Below are positions 9,294 through 17,346 of a stretch of DNA of 64,000 nucleotides, piece by piece. The stretch spans positions 3,055,501 to 3,119,500 of the forward strand of contig NZ_JBBOWX010000001.1 of NCBI RefSeq assembly GCF_038007285.1, given 5' to 3'. Under the pieces are notes generated by a model that was not told where the DNA came from, ran no database searches, and saw only the letters and a program-made list of their open reading frames with translations. The position numbers and the translations under genes are program-made. Positions within the stretch are counted from its first letter, which is position 1, and each line of letters opens with the position of its first letter. Source of the DNA: Sporosarcina sp. FSL K6-3457 (GTDB lineage: Bacteria; Bacillota; Bacilli; Bacillales_A; Planococcaceae).

Positions 9294-9475
9294 AATTGCG
9301 CCTCGGCGTAATTACGTTGGGATTTTGAATTGTGCACAGCACAATTAACTCCTCTCAAAATCTCTAACATCCGCCGGAGGCTTAACAAGGAGGTGTTTGG
9401 ACACCCACTGAATTTGAATGCATATCTAGCATTCATCCCGCCACTAAGGAGAAATGGAGGACTTCTGCAGAATCA
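9294..9475 (-). repeat. Structured dispersed repeat, copy A
   Basis: Core 9294-9382, read on the minus strand in the same direction as the flanking genes. It shares with copy B (36376-36572) the hairpin around cgcctcggcgtaatt (9294-9313), an outer stem gattttga/tcaaaatc (9321-9328/9355-9362) and the block acatccgccggaggct (9367-9382). The stem encloses one hairpin, aattgtgc-aca-gcacaatt (9328-9346). The part up to about 9475 has more small hairpins (gaatgc/gcattc). It fills most of the 287-base gap between the tube and J-domain genes, so it lies inside the operon transcript. Confidence 0.7.
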
Positions 9476-9477
9476 AG

Positions 9478-9903
9478 TTAAACGGAGTAGCCGCCTTCAA
9501 TTTTAGCTAAATCTGTTTTATCCTTTTTCTGCTTGATGAATAGATAAAACTCACCAATTCCTTCGGTATCTCCAAATTTCTCTGTGTAATCGACAACGAA
9601 TGCATTCGGGAAATTAATTTTTCTGACGACTTGATCAGCAGAGATTACTTCCAATGTTACCTTCCGATAACAGTCAGCCTTTTCAGCAGGTACTAGAGAC
9701 CATAAGCTAAGTTTCATCGTGTCATCAGAATTATCTCCATCTGTTGCAGTAAGAATTTTTCCTTTAATCCGTAGAGTTGCCCCTACATCTGTTGATCTTG
9801 CATTGGAATCATCTGGTGTATCAGTTGCATACTCCACTGCAATAATACTTTCCAAGCCTAATTCGATTGTTTCTGGTCCTTCTACTTTTAATACAAATCC
9901 CAT
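9478..9903 (-). CDS. Hcp-like tube protein candidate
   Basis: 141 residues, acidic, no signal or membrane segment. The pattern is beta-rich: EGPETIELGLESIIAVEYA at the start, a DVGATLRIKGKI strand pair, then LSLWSLVP, and a C-terminal FPNAFVVDYTEKF...GEFYLFIKQKK. Size, all-beta character and the final paired strands fit the single-domain tube proteins (Hcp, phage tail tube). It directly follows the sheath gene, the usual tail order. ATG has AGGGGGT eight bases upstream. Similar Firmicute proteins are, as I recall, labelled 'membrane-associated protease 1'; I see no protease motif. Tube identity is a well-supported inference, not proof. Confidence 0.72.
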   Translation of the reverse strand: MGFVLKVEGPETIELGLESIIAVEYATDTPDDSNARSTDVGATLRIKGKILTATDGDNSDDTMKLSLWSLVPAEKADCYRKVTLEVISADQVVRKINFPNAFVVDYTEKFGDTEGIGEFYLFIKQKKDKTDLAKIEGGYSV

Positions 9904-9970
9904 TGATATTACCCCCTATAAATTCGATGTTTTTTCCAGAAAACATTGCTGTATTCCAGATCTATGTCAA

Positions 9971-9995
9971 TAGATTCATTTTAGAAACGAATCTA
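9971..9995 (-). other. Sheath-tube intercistronic hairpin
   Basis: An 11-bp inverted repeat with one G-T pair and a three-base loop lies in the 147-base gap between the sheath and tube genes. It may protect mRNA or help set relative levels of the two structural proteins. Confidence 0.45.
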
Positions 9996-10050
9996 AAACA
10001 TACTTAATTGGTATGCCTTTTTCTAGTAAAGAGACAGACTAAAAATCATC

Positions 10051-12219
10051 TTATGCTTTAACCGCACTTGTCCCTTTTGTGATCATAACCTCAAGATTCT
10101 TCACGTTACCATTGAAAACAAGATCAATCTGACACAAGCTACTCTTCTCATCAATCGTGTAGCCAATATCATCTCCATCTTGAATAACAGAATTGACAAA
10201 TCCTTTGTCATTCAGCCATTTACTCTTTTGGCTGCTTGGGTTGTTACTAAAAAATCTAACAATATTATCATATTTAAAATCACCAGATTGAAAGCGTAGA
10301 ATTCTCTCGATATACGTACTAACTTGTGTTTTGTAAATAGAATCGAATCCATCCTCTTCCATCGCTAAGCTTCTAGCTTTATAAACAGTGATGCGTTTAA
10401 TATCTGTATTCTGTAGCTGAGCATTTTCAGATGAGAAAACAAATCCAAAATTGCGTCTATTTATGGCATCTTTAATATTATTCGTAAAGCCAGATATTTC
10501 TTTAGCCATCGTTGTAACAGCTCGCAGTGAATTATCCCCGGCCTCAATATCAAAGCGAACGCCTGGATGATCTTTTTTCACATCACGGAACGACTCTTTC
10601 AAGTAATCTGGACATTGGTAAGCAGCAACAATACCTGCTGCCACATAGCTAGCCCCTATATAGACTCCTTCAATCCACAACTTCAGGATATCTTCTTTTT
10701 CTTTCGAAAGTCGTGCACCATTTTCTGTACTTTGCATTCTAGTATCAATAATGACACCCGATTTATCTTTTGGGATAACAGTAAAGTTCGGAATACAAGG
10801 AATTGCAAACTCACTGTAGTCTTTTCTTAACAAGACCGAACATTTGTCGATAAAGCGGTCAATTCCTGCCGTAGCAATTCCGTTAAAAGTCGTTTCCTCT
10901 TCTGTCATGAAACTAAAAAATACTTGTATTTTATAGTCTTTCACGGCATCTAAAAGCATCGACAATGACTCCATTGTGTTTCCTTCTTGTTTTGCAACCT
11001 TGTCATTTCCCTTAAAGCGTGCTCTAGTCACCTTCAATTTATCGGTTGGCTCCAATTCTAAAGAAGGGACAATGCCATACCAGACCGTATCTGTAAAATC
11101 ATTTTTGGAGTTTACAGTATTTAAGTAAGTATTTAGTCTAGGAATATTATTGCTCTTCACTAACATGTCCAGCTTTGTATTCGTAACGAGAAGGGATGGT
11201 GACATTCCTTTGTTTTTCGTTGCGTATTGATCGAAAAACATCTTGACGCCCAATAGTTTCTCTACTAACGGTTTAACTGTTTTGACAAACTCATCTTTTG
11301 CATCCTTATAGAACTCCAGGTATGTATTATAGTTCTGCACTTCTGTTGTAATATCAACATCGGTTTTCACAACTGGCAAAGGAGAAAAAGTTCTAACAAC
11401 CAGATCCTTCACATAAGCAGAAGGAGATTCTGTAATTGACTCATAATCTTCTTCAAAAACAGTACTTAGTCCATTGCCGCTATTCTCATCAATGAGCATT
11501 ATTTCAGTACTATCACTTTGGGGTGCCTCGATAATTTTCAATTCACCCGTTTCACCAATCGTAAGCGTACCAATCTGAAGTTTTTCAGATTCATTTGCTT
11601 CCTGATTATTTCCAAGTAGTAGTCTTGTCTTAATATCCTCAATGGCTAATGGCAGCATCGCCATTACGTTGTTGTAGTTTCTACTCGCCACTTCAAACAT
11701 TAAGTTCAACTTATCTCCCGTATCCAGCTTCTTTGGATCGCCCTCATCCAGTTGATCATACTCACCATAGAGATAATGAATTTCTTTTCTTACCTGACGA
11801 ATATCATCCATGACCTTCTTTGGCGATATCATATCGAGAAGATTTTCAAACTTGAAATCTACGTTCGTTATGCCTTGACTGCGTTTGGTGTCAATTAAAG
11901 TAAATAGCATTTTCAAAAAATCATTGTTTTGATCGATAGCAATTTCAGAAATACAATCATCTTGGATTCCTTCGGGCCTTTTGAGTGTATACATCACTTT
12001 TTGATTTGCAGCATTGTAGAAGGAATACACTGTTGGAGAAAACTTGTCTAAAAACTCATCGAAGTTTTTGACAAGAAGATGCTCATTGATTTCTTTAATC
12101 TTTTCATCGCTAAGGCTATCAATCCCCTTCACATCACCTACAAGTGTGATGATATCCAGTTTTTCTGGATTGATTTCCTCAAAGAGCATCGTTCTGTTCG
12201 TTTGATTAATAATATCCAC
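10051..12219 (-). CDS. Contractile sheath protein, TssB-TssC-like fusion
   Basis: 722 residues. Residues 25-150 follow TssB: LVGDVKG (27-32 region), KNFDEFLDKFSPTV (51-64) like the 'NFD..l....P' segment, then VDFKFENLLDMISPKKV (120-136) like 'L.F.s.ddF.P..v'. The C-terminal half follows TssC/phage sheath: WIEGVYIGASYVAAGIVAAY resembles the sheath 'AG..A' segment, and the end, CQIDLVFNGNVKNLEVMI, matches the terminal sheath strands. Separate TssB plus TssC are about the same total length. A GTG start at 12219 is used, with an unusual hairpin between it and the ribosome site. A promoter lies about 135 bases upstream. Sheath identity is inferred from these patterns and the neighbouring tube gene. 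Confidence 0.78.
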   Translation of the reverse strand: MDIINQTNRTMLFEEINPEKLDIITLVGDVKGIDSLSDEKIKEINEHLLVKNFDEFLDKFSPTVYSFYNAANQKVMYTLKRPEGIQDDCISEIAIDQNNDFLKMLFTLIDTKRSQGITNVDFKFENLLDMISPKKVMDDIRQVRKEIHYLYGEYDQLDEGDPKKLDTGDKLNLMFEVASRNYNNVMAMLPLAIEDIKTRLLLGNNQEANESEKLQIGTLTIGETGELKIIEAPQSDSTEIMLIDENSGNGLSTVFEEDYESITESPSAYVKDLVVRTFSPLPVVKTDVDITTEVQNYNTYLEFYKDAKDEFVKTVKPLVEKLLGVKMFFDQYATKNKGMSPSLLVTNTKLDMLVKSNNIPRLNTYLNTVNSKNDFTDTVWYGIVPSLELEPTDKLKVTRARFKGNDKVAKQEGNTMESLSMLLDAVKDYKIQVFFSFMTEEETTFNGIATAGIDRFIDKCSVLLRKDYSEFAIPCIPNFTVIPKDKSGVIIDTRMQSTENGARLSKEKEDILKLWIEGVYIGASYVAAGIVAAYQCPDYLKESFRDVKKDHPGVRFDIEAGDNSLRAVTTMAKEISGFTNNIKDAINRRNFGFVFSSENAQLQNTDIKRITVYKARSLAMEEDGFDSIYKTQVSTYIERILRFQSGDFKYDNIVRFFSNNPSSQKSKWLNDKGFVNSVIQDGDDIGYTIDEKSSLCQIDLVFNGNVKNLEVMITKGTSAVKA

Positions 12220-12277
12220 TAGTACGGCTGTAAAACACCATAAGCTTTAAGTTTATAGCGCCTACAGCCACCCCTCC
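12217..12277 (-). promoter_or_regulatory. Ribosome site separated from GTG start by a hairpin
   Basis: The only good Shine-Dalgarno match (ggaggggtgg, 12268-12277) is about 48 bases from the GTG at 12219. Between them are arms ggctgta/tacagcc (12263-12269/12226-12232) and an inner stem cgctataa/ttatggtg with two wobble pairs. Folding brings the site to within a few bases of the GTG, so the hairpin probably decides or controls the start. Confidence 0.5.
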
Positions 12278-12353
12278 CTTATATGACTATTTTGAATAAA
12301 CTTGAGAACTAGTAAAGAGGTAACATTGCTACTTTCTACATACTTCAATCAAT

Positions 12354-12382
12354 AGATTAATTTACTTATATTTCCCTGTCAA
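12354..12382 (-). promoter_or_regulatory. Sigma-A-type promoter of the sheath gene
   Basis: On the minus strand TTGACA (12377-12382), a 17-base spacer and TAATCT (12354-12359). It would start a leader of about 130 bases before the sheath gene, making the structural genes separable from the kinase gene. The rest of the gap 12383-12593 is AT-rich with nothing else I can name. Confidence 0.6.
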
Positions 12383-12593
12383 TCTATTCTAGGAAAAAAA
12401 CGCTATTTCAGGAATTTAGTCGGATAAAAAACTAAATAAACAGTCATTTATAACCATATGTTTCTAGATCATACTCATTGTGTTATTTTTTGTATCTTCT
12501 AAACTATTGATAACATATTTATATAGTCGACTTTAGGAGTTGATTATTCCTATTCTCTTAATTTCCAAAGACAAAGTATAATTAGCTACAATT

Positions 12594-13511
12594 TCAATTC
12601 AAGCTTTTCATCAAGCTTTTCGTTTTCAATATAAATACTTCTAGTAAAATAGATATCGTGAAAAAACGTAGTGAAAAGCACCTTTTTTTAGGTTGTACTG
12701 CAAGCCCCCACATAATGATGCCAGACATGATAGGACTTACCTTTGGGTTATGTTTTCTTACACTTTTCATCCCGTCCTCTATTAAACGTTGCGACATATC
12801 TAATGGAGCTACGCCACTAAGTGAATAGTAAAAAATAGCTGCTAGGCTATAGATATCAGTGGGTATCCCCTGCTTTGAACTCGCAGAATGAAGCTCTAAT
12901 GGTGAATAGCTAGTAGTAGTAACTATAGCGTGCCCTTCGTCCTTTTTATAATAGACGGCTGAACCGAAATCAAGTATTCGAGGGATTCCTTCTTCGTCTA
13001 TCATAATATTGCTAGGCTTTATATCGCGATGAATAATACCATTTTTATGAATATATTTAACAGCACTTAGTAAAGGTATTAAGGTTTTCCGTAAAAAATC
13101 AGCACTATAAATTTCTTGATTTTCCCTAATGTATTGATCAAGAAGCTGTCCCTCACAGTACGCCATTATAATATAAGCCGATCCATTCGCTTCAAAGTAA
13201 TCGTAGTATTGTACAATATTACCATTAACCAACTCTTTCATGATCTGGGCTTCGCCTGAAAAAAATTTCATCCAATCTGCATACTTCTTTTTAGTCGAGG
13301 GTAATCGGCTAATGATTGTTTGGTTATCCAAATCGCGTAAGGCGAGTTTTCTTGGAAAGTATTCTTTGATGACTAGCGTTTCATGTGTCTTTATATGTTC
13401 TCCCATATAAACAATCGACAATTCACTTATTGAAATAACCTTCTTGATCTTATATGTATTTTTCAATAGAATATTTTCTTGAAGACTAACCTCATTTTGA
13501 ATAGTAACCAT
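12594..13511 (-). CDS. Ser/Thr protein kinase (PpkA-like regulator)
   Basis: 305 residues. Start ATG at 13511, with GAAGGGGG upstream; a longer reading frame from 13544 lacks a site. Kinase features: VIKEYFP with Lys49, HRDIKPSN (catalytic loop), DFGSA (metal loop), then the activation segment TTTSYSPLE and a helix like 'DIYSLAAI'. The Gly-rich loop is degenerate, ISISELSIVY, with no Gly. The C-terminal tail after VQPKKR reads as a hydrophobic run; a one-base shift in a seven-A tract gives a more polar tail. No membrane segment is convincing. First gene of the contractile cluster; likely partner of the PP2C and FHA proteins. Confidence 0.85.
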   Translation of the reverse strand: MVTIQNEVSLQENILLKNTYKIKKVISISELSIVYMGEHIKTHETLVIKEYFPRKLALRDLDNQTIISRLPSTKKKYADWMKFFSGEAQIMKELVNGNIVQYYDYFEANGSAYIIMAYCEGQLLDQYIRENQEIYSADFLRKTLIPLLSAVKYIHKNGIIHRDIKPSNIMIDEEGIPRILDFGSAVYYKKDEGHAIVTTTSYSPLELHSASSKQGIPTDIYSLAAIFYYSLSGVAPLDMSQRLIEDGMKSVRKHNPKVSPIMSGIIMWGLAVQPKKRCFSLRFFTISILLEVFILKTKSLMKSLN

Positions 13512-13573
13512 TAGATTTCCCCCTTCACATCTTTTTATATCCATAATACACTAGTTTTGTAATTTAAATAGCC

Positions 13574-13601
13574 ATATTATCCAAATTTAATTTCCTTCCA
13601 A
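13574..13601 (-). promoter_or_regulatory. Possible kinase promoter
   Basis: Minus strand TTGGAA (13596-13601), 16-base spacer, TAATAT (13574-13579), about 60 bases before the kinase start. A weak match, but the only reasonable one in this gap. Confidence 0.35.
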
Positions 13602-13702
13602 TCATGACTCAAAGCTCTTATTAACTTAAACCAACTGCCACTACCACCTTCGCTAGTTCGAAACTCGTTCCCTTTAAACTATGTCCATACCTAAACGCAC
13701 CT

Positions 13703-13744
13703 AAAAAAGTCGATTTATCCTACAGAGAATCCATCGACTTTTAA
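13703..13744 (-). terminator. Terminator of the ABC/two-component operon
   Basis: Arms aaaagtcgat/atcgactttt flank an 18-base loop and end in a T run on either strand. It lies downstream of the response-regulator gene. The rest of 13512-13825 shows no gene. Confidence 0.75.
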
Positions 13745-13825
13745 AAGTAAATTATTCATAAATAACTAATTCACACTTCAGTTATTTTCCCTTGTATTCA
13801 TTTGGCTTTTCCAGAATATAAATTG

Positions 13826-14428
13826 TCAAATCCATCCCTTCTCCTCCGCCGTTGTGATCGCCTCAATTTTATTTTTTGCTTCTAATTTCTGAAGAATTTC
13901 AGACATATAGTTTCGAACTGTTCCGGCCGATAAAAACAACTGCGCTGACATCTCCTTCGACGTTTTGCCCTCTGCTGCCAGCTTCAAAATGTCCTGTTCG
14001 CGGACGGTCAGAGGGTTATCTTGATGGTATGTATTAATAATCAATTCAGGGGCAAATTCATGCTTCCCTTTCATCACACTCCGAATAGATTCTGCAAGAT
14101 CGTCAATAGAGCCGTCCTTTAACAAATAGCCATGGACCCCCGCCTTCACTGCACGTTCGAAATAACCAGGACGAGCAAAAGTCGTCAGCATAATGACCTT
14201 GCAAGAAGAACCACACTGTTTTAATGCAGCAGCTACTTCCAAGCCACTTTTCACAGGCATTTCAATATCCATGAGACAAATATCCGGTTGCAATTGGTTA
14301 ATGAGCTGTAGTGCCTCTTCTCCATTTTCTGCCTGTCCAATGACTTCCATGTCCTCTTCAAAATCGAGCAATGCACCAAGAGCCCCTCGTAGAATGCGCT
14401 GGTCTTCAGCGATGACAATGCGTATCAT
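13826..14428 (-). CDS. NarL/DesR-type response regulator
   Basis: 200 residues. Receiver domain 1-120 with acidic pair ED at 8-9, phospho-acceptor Asp54 (LMDIEMP), Thr in MLTTFA and Lys in LLKDGS. A LuxR-type helix-turn-helix follows at about 135-195 (LTVREQDILKLAAEGKTSKE). It overlaps the end of the histidine kinase gene by four bases. With the two ABC genes upstream it forms one operon in the order ATPase-permease-kinase-regulator, the same order as yvfRSTU of Bacillus subtilis. It probably controls this exporter operon. Confidence 0.93.
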   Translation of the reverse strand: MIRIVIAEDQRILRGALGALLDFEEDMEVIGQAENGEEALQLINQLQPDICLMDIEMPVKSGLEVAAALKQCGSSCKVIMLTTFARPGYFERAVKAGVHGYLLKDGSIDDLAESIRSVMKGKHEFAPELIINTYHQDNPLTVREQDILKLAAEGKTSKEMSAQLFLSAGTVRNYMSEILQKLEAKNKIEAITTAEEKGWI

Positions 14429-15534
14429 AAAGCAATCGCCTCCCCCTTCACAATGACTGGAACAGCTAACTCAACTATCGTTCCCCCCACTGATTCTATG
14501 GTCAATGTTCCCTCTATGAGTGCTAGGCGCTCCCGCATCCCAGATAACCCATTGCCCTCACCATCATTTTCTCCAACTCCTATCCCATCATCCTGAATAA
14601 TAATGGTGAAATTCCCAGCCCGATACCCAAAGGTGACAAAACAATTTTGTGCTCCGCTATGTTTGACAATATTGGTCGCCGCTTCACGAAGGCACATCCC
14701 TATAATATTTTGCTGTAAAGGTGGTAGTTCCGATTTTAGGGTTTCCTCTCCTATATGTAATTGAATGCTTGCTGCCTTCAAAATTTGCTCCATATCCGCT
14801 AATTCCTCAGCAATTGTGATAGCTCTCATATCGGAGACGAGTTCCCTCACTTGTTGGAGTGCAGCACGTGCTGTCGTTTCGATTTCTTTTGCCTCAGTTT
14901 TCGCACGTTCAGGATATTTGTCAGCAATTCGTTGCACAAGCTGACTTTGTAGCGTGATTAATGACAGTGTATGCCCTAACGTATCATGCAAATCTCGAGC
15001 AATGCGAACCCTTTCCTCCCGTTTAATGAGATCCTTAATTTGTTCATTAGCTTGGTCCAATTGTTGTTCTAAATCCATTCGCTCATTCATCGAACGTATC
15101 CCATATGGCGCCCCTATCATCACAATAGCAAATAGCAAAAAGTAAAAATAATTATACATCACACCTTGCATAATGATTGTTGAAGTAATGGCAATTGCAA
15201 ATAATAATAATGCGCGATTAAAACGTTTTTTATCGCTAATCCAGCCAATAAAATTTGCCGGGAAAAATCCCATAAATAAGTTATATGGATCATATCCGAC
15301 ACTTAAAATCATAACAATGGCTATTTGTATGGCTAACCAATAAGAAAAGCTCTTCTGGGAAATCAAACTATACAGCTGCCAATATGACACAAGAAAAAGC
15401 AGTAGCAGCACATAACCGATTACTGCTTTTAACCCTGTTTCATTTATTACATAATAAAGAGGCATAACTAAATAAACTAAATAAATATATGGTAAAACTC
15501 CATATCTCTCCGGGAAAACTCGAAACTTTTCCAC
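14425..15534 (-). CDS. DesK-like sensor histidine kinase
   Basis: 369 residues from a GTG at 15534; the longer in-frame ORF would run back through the permease gene. Several hydrophobic helices fill the N-terminal half (about 10-150), then a short coiled coil, the HisKA_3 box RIARDLHDTLGHTLS with the phospho-His, and an HATPase domain with DDGIGVG and GNGLSGM. No sensory domain outside the membrane is seen, so it probably senses the membrane or the transporter. It starts two bases after the permease stop and overlaps the regulator gene. Confidence 0.92.
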   Translation of the reverse strand: MEKFRVFPERYGVLPYIYLVYLVMPLYYVINETGLKAVIGYVLLLLFLVSYWQLYSLISQKSFSYWLAIQIAIVMILSVGYDPYNLFMGFFPANFIGWISDKKRFNRALLLFAIAITSTIIMQGVMYNYFYFLLFAIVMIGAPYGIRSMNERMDLEQQLDQANEQIKDLIKREERVRIARDLHDTLGHTLSLITLQSQLVQRIADKYPERAKTEAKEIETTARAALQQVRELVSDMRAITIAEELADMEQILKAASIQLHIGEETLKSELPPLQQNIIGMCLREAATNIVKHSGAQNCFVTFGYRAGNFTIIIQDDGIGVGENDGEGNGLSGMRERLALIEGTLTIESVGGTIVELAVPVIVKGEAIAL

Positions 15535-15536
15535 AC

Positions 15537-16274
15537 CTACACCGCTTCCTGTTTCCTTCGTATATACATTGATAATACCATGAATAAAATGAGATAACCT
15601 GCCAATATTGCAATGTTTTTCAGTTCTGGTGCGCCGCCTCTTATAATTTCCCATGCACCATTACCATAATTATATGCCGGAAGCCAAGCTCCGATTGCCT
15701 GAATCGTTTGAGGCAATACTTCCATCGGCATCCACATGCCACCTGTTATCGCCAACAGCATATAGAGAAGATTACTAACCCCACTAGCAGTTTCCACCCG
15801 CCTCATAGTCCCTATCAACACACCAATTCCGAGGAATGGTAGCGAACCAAGTAAAATCCAACAGCCACTCATAATCCATTGTGAGGCGGATAATGAAACC
15901 CCATTTAACACTACACCCGCTATAAAAATAACTGCAATGGAGAATGCATGGACGATAGATTGCCCAATCATTTTCGCCATCGAATACTGTAAGCCAGAAA
16001 GTGGAGTTACTTTCATAAATGTTGTCCAACCTTGTGAACGCTCTTGTACCAATCGGATACCAAGCGTCATAATGGCACTCCCCATCACACTAAAACTCGT
16101 CATCGACATCAAATAATGAGCACCCCAAAGTTCTTTATCGGCAATATCTGCGTTGACAACCTTAGTGAAAATATAGTAAAAAACAATTGGCATCAAAAGT
16201 GACCAAAAAATAAAATATGGATTACGGAACATACGATACATTTCCGCTTTACATTGGTTCAAGAAAATTGTCAT
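15537..16274 (-). CDS. ABC-2-type exporter permease
   Basis: 245 residues with six predicted membrane helices. It opens with FLNQCKAEMYRMFRNPYFIF, the usual amphipathic start of ABC-2 permeases, and has the typical LPQTIQAIGAWLPAYNYG segment before the last helices. Its ATG directly abuts the ATPase stop. The substrate is unknown; relatives export lipids, peptides or antibiotics. Confidence 0.9.
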   Translation of the reverse strand: MTIFLNQCKAEMYRMFRNPYFIFWSLLMPIVFYYIFTKVVNADIADKELWGAHYLMSMTSFSVMGSAIMTLGIRLVQERSQGWTTFMKVTPLSGLQYSMAKMIGQSIVHAFSIAVIFIAGVVLNGVSLSASQWIMSGCWILLGSLPFLGIGVLIGTMRRVETASGVSNLLYMLLAITGGMWMPMEVLPQTIQAIGAWLPAYNYGNGAWEIIRGGAPELKNIAILAGYLILFMVLSMYIRRKQEAV

Positions 16275-17177
16275 TTACATCGCCTCCTGCTGTGCGACCG
16301 TCAACTGTTCGAATGCTTCTTCAAGCCGACCTTTTTCAATCGCTAGATCACGGACAACTAGTTGATCAGCATAGATTTTTGTAAGGATTGCATCTGTGTC
16401 ATTCGTTATAATACACGTCCTATCTCCTTGAATATATACATCAGATACTTGCGATAATCGTAAAAATTCTTCTTTTGGAAATGGCTGTTCTGCAATGAAG
16501 GATACTGACTGTTTTAGCAAATTACCTTTAATAGCTTCTGGTGTACCATCCGCAACGACCCTCCCCTTGTTGAATAAAATAATGCGTTCGGCCACATCAT
16601 CCGCTTCCTGTAAATAATGCGTAGAAAAAATAATGGTCTTTCCTTGCTTAGTAAGTTCTTTGACAGTCTCCCAAAATACTTTACGTGCTGAGATATCCAT
16701 CCCAACAGTCGGTTCATCGAAAAACAATAAATCAGGATTTCCTGCCAATGCCAACGCAAATCCAACCCTGCGCTTTTGCCCGCCTGACAGCTTGTCAGTC
16801 CGCTTATTTAAATCCTCTTCATTCAGACCAGTGAAGCTAATGAGTTGCTTCATTGACAATGGATTCGGATAATAACTTCTAAATAACTGGAGTATCTCCT
16901 TGACTTTCAAACCATCCATTAAACTCACTTCCTGCAGCATGACCCCAATTTTTTCACGAACTCTTTTATCCCTTGCATCTGCGTTAAACAGCCTTGATTC
17001 ACCCTTTGTAGGATGTAAAAGACCAAGCATCAGTAACATCGTCGTACTCTTCCCCGCTCCATTCGGCCCAAGAATCGCAACAATTTCCCCGCGCTTAATC
17101 GAAAAAGAAACATCATCTACCGCTTTGTTGTCTTTAAAAACCTTGGTCAGCTGTTGAATTTCTACTGCATAGTCCAT
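16275..17177 (-). CDS. ABC exporter ATPase
   Basis: 300 residues. Walker A GPNGAGKST, signature LSGGQKRR, Walker B LLFFDEPTVGMD and switch His in STHYLQEADD are all present. About 80 C-terminal residues follow the core, as in other ABC-2 ATPases. ATG at 17177 has GGAGGTGG upstream; the longer ORF has no site. First gene of the four-gene exporter and two-component operon. Confidence 0.93.
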   Translation of the reverse strand: MDYAVEIQQLTKVFKDNKAVDDVSFSIKRGEIVAILGPNGAGKSTTMLLMLGLLHPTKGESRLFNADARDKRVREKIGVMLQEVSLMDGLKVKEILQLFRSYYPNPLSMKQLISFTGLNEEDLNKRTDKLSGGQKRRVGFALALAGNPDLLFFDEPTVGMDISARKVFWETVKELTKQGKTIIFSTHYLQEADDVAERIILFNKGRVVADGTPEAIKGNLLKQSVSFIAEQPFPKEEFLRLSQVSDVYIQGDRTCIITNDTDAILTKIYADQLVVRDLAIEKGRLEEAFEQLTVAQQEAM

Positions 17178-17255
17178 GAAACCACCTCCGTATATAGTCA
17201 TTTCATTGTATGTCGTTTATAAAATCACTATCAGTAGACTATGTCATGATTACAA

Positions 17256-17271
17256 GATGACAAATGTCATC
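17256..17271 (-). promoter_or_regulatory. Candidate operator of the exporter operon
   Basis: gatgacaaatgtcatc is a 7-2-7 inverted repeat 79 bases upstream of the ATPase start, with another atgacat half-site next to it. DesR-type regulators bind such dyads, so autoregulation by the regulator at 13826-14428 is a reasonable guess. Confidence 0.4.
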
Positions 17272-17278
17272 ATTTCAT

Positions 17279-17320
17279 AACAAAGAGACGATAACCACAG
17301 TCGGTCATCGTCTCTTTGTT
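17279..17320 (-). terminator. Terminator of the secreted-protein gene
   Basis: Exact 14-bp inverted repeat (17279-17292/17307-17320) with a 14-base loop, 27 bases beyond the stop of the gene at 17347. It separates this gene from the exporter operon. Confidence 0.8.
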
Positions 17321-17346
17321 ATAGTTCGAGTAACAAGCACTCAGTA

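Noticed and set aside
1-13511. Remnant prophage or tailocin as an explanation of the sheath/tube genes
   Set aside because: No terminase, capsid, lysis, integrase or repressor genes; instead kinase, phosphatase and FHA genes in one operon, which phages do not carry.
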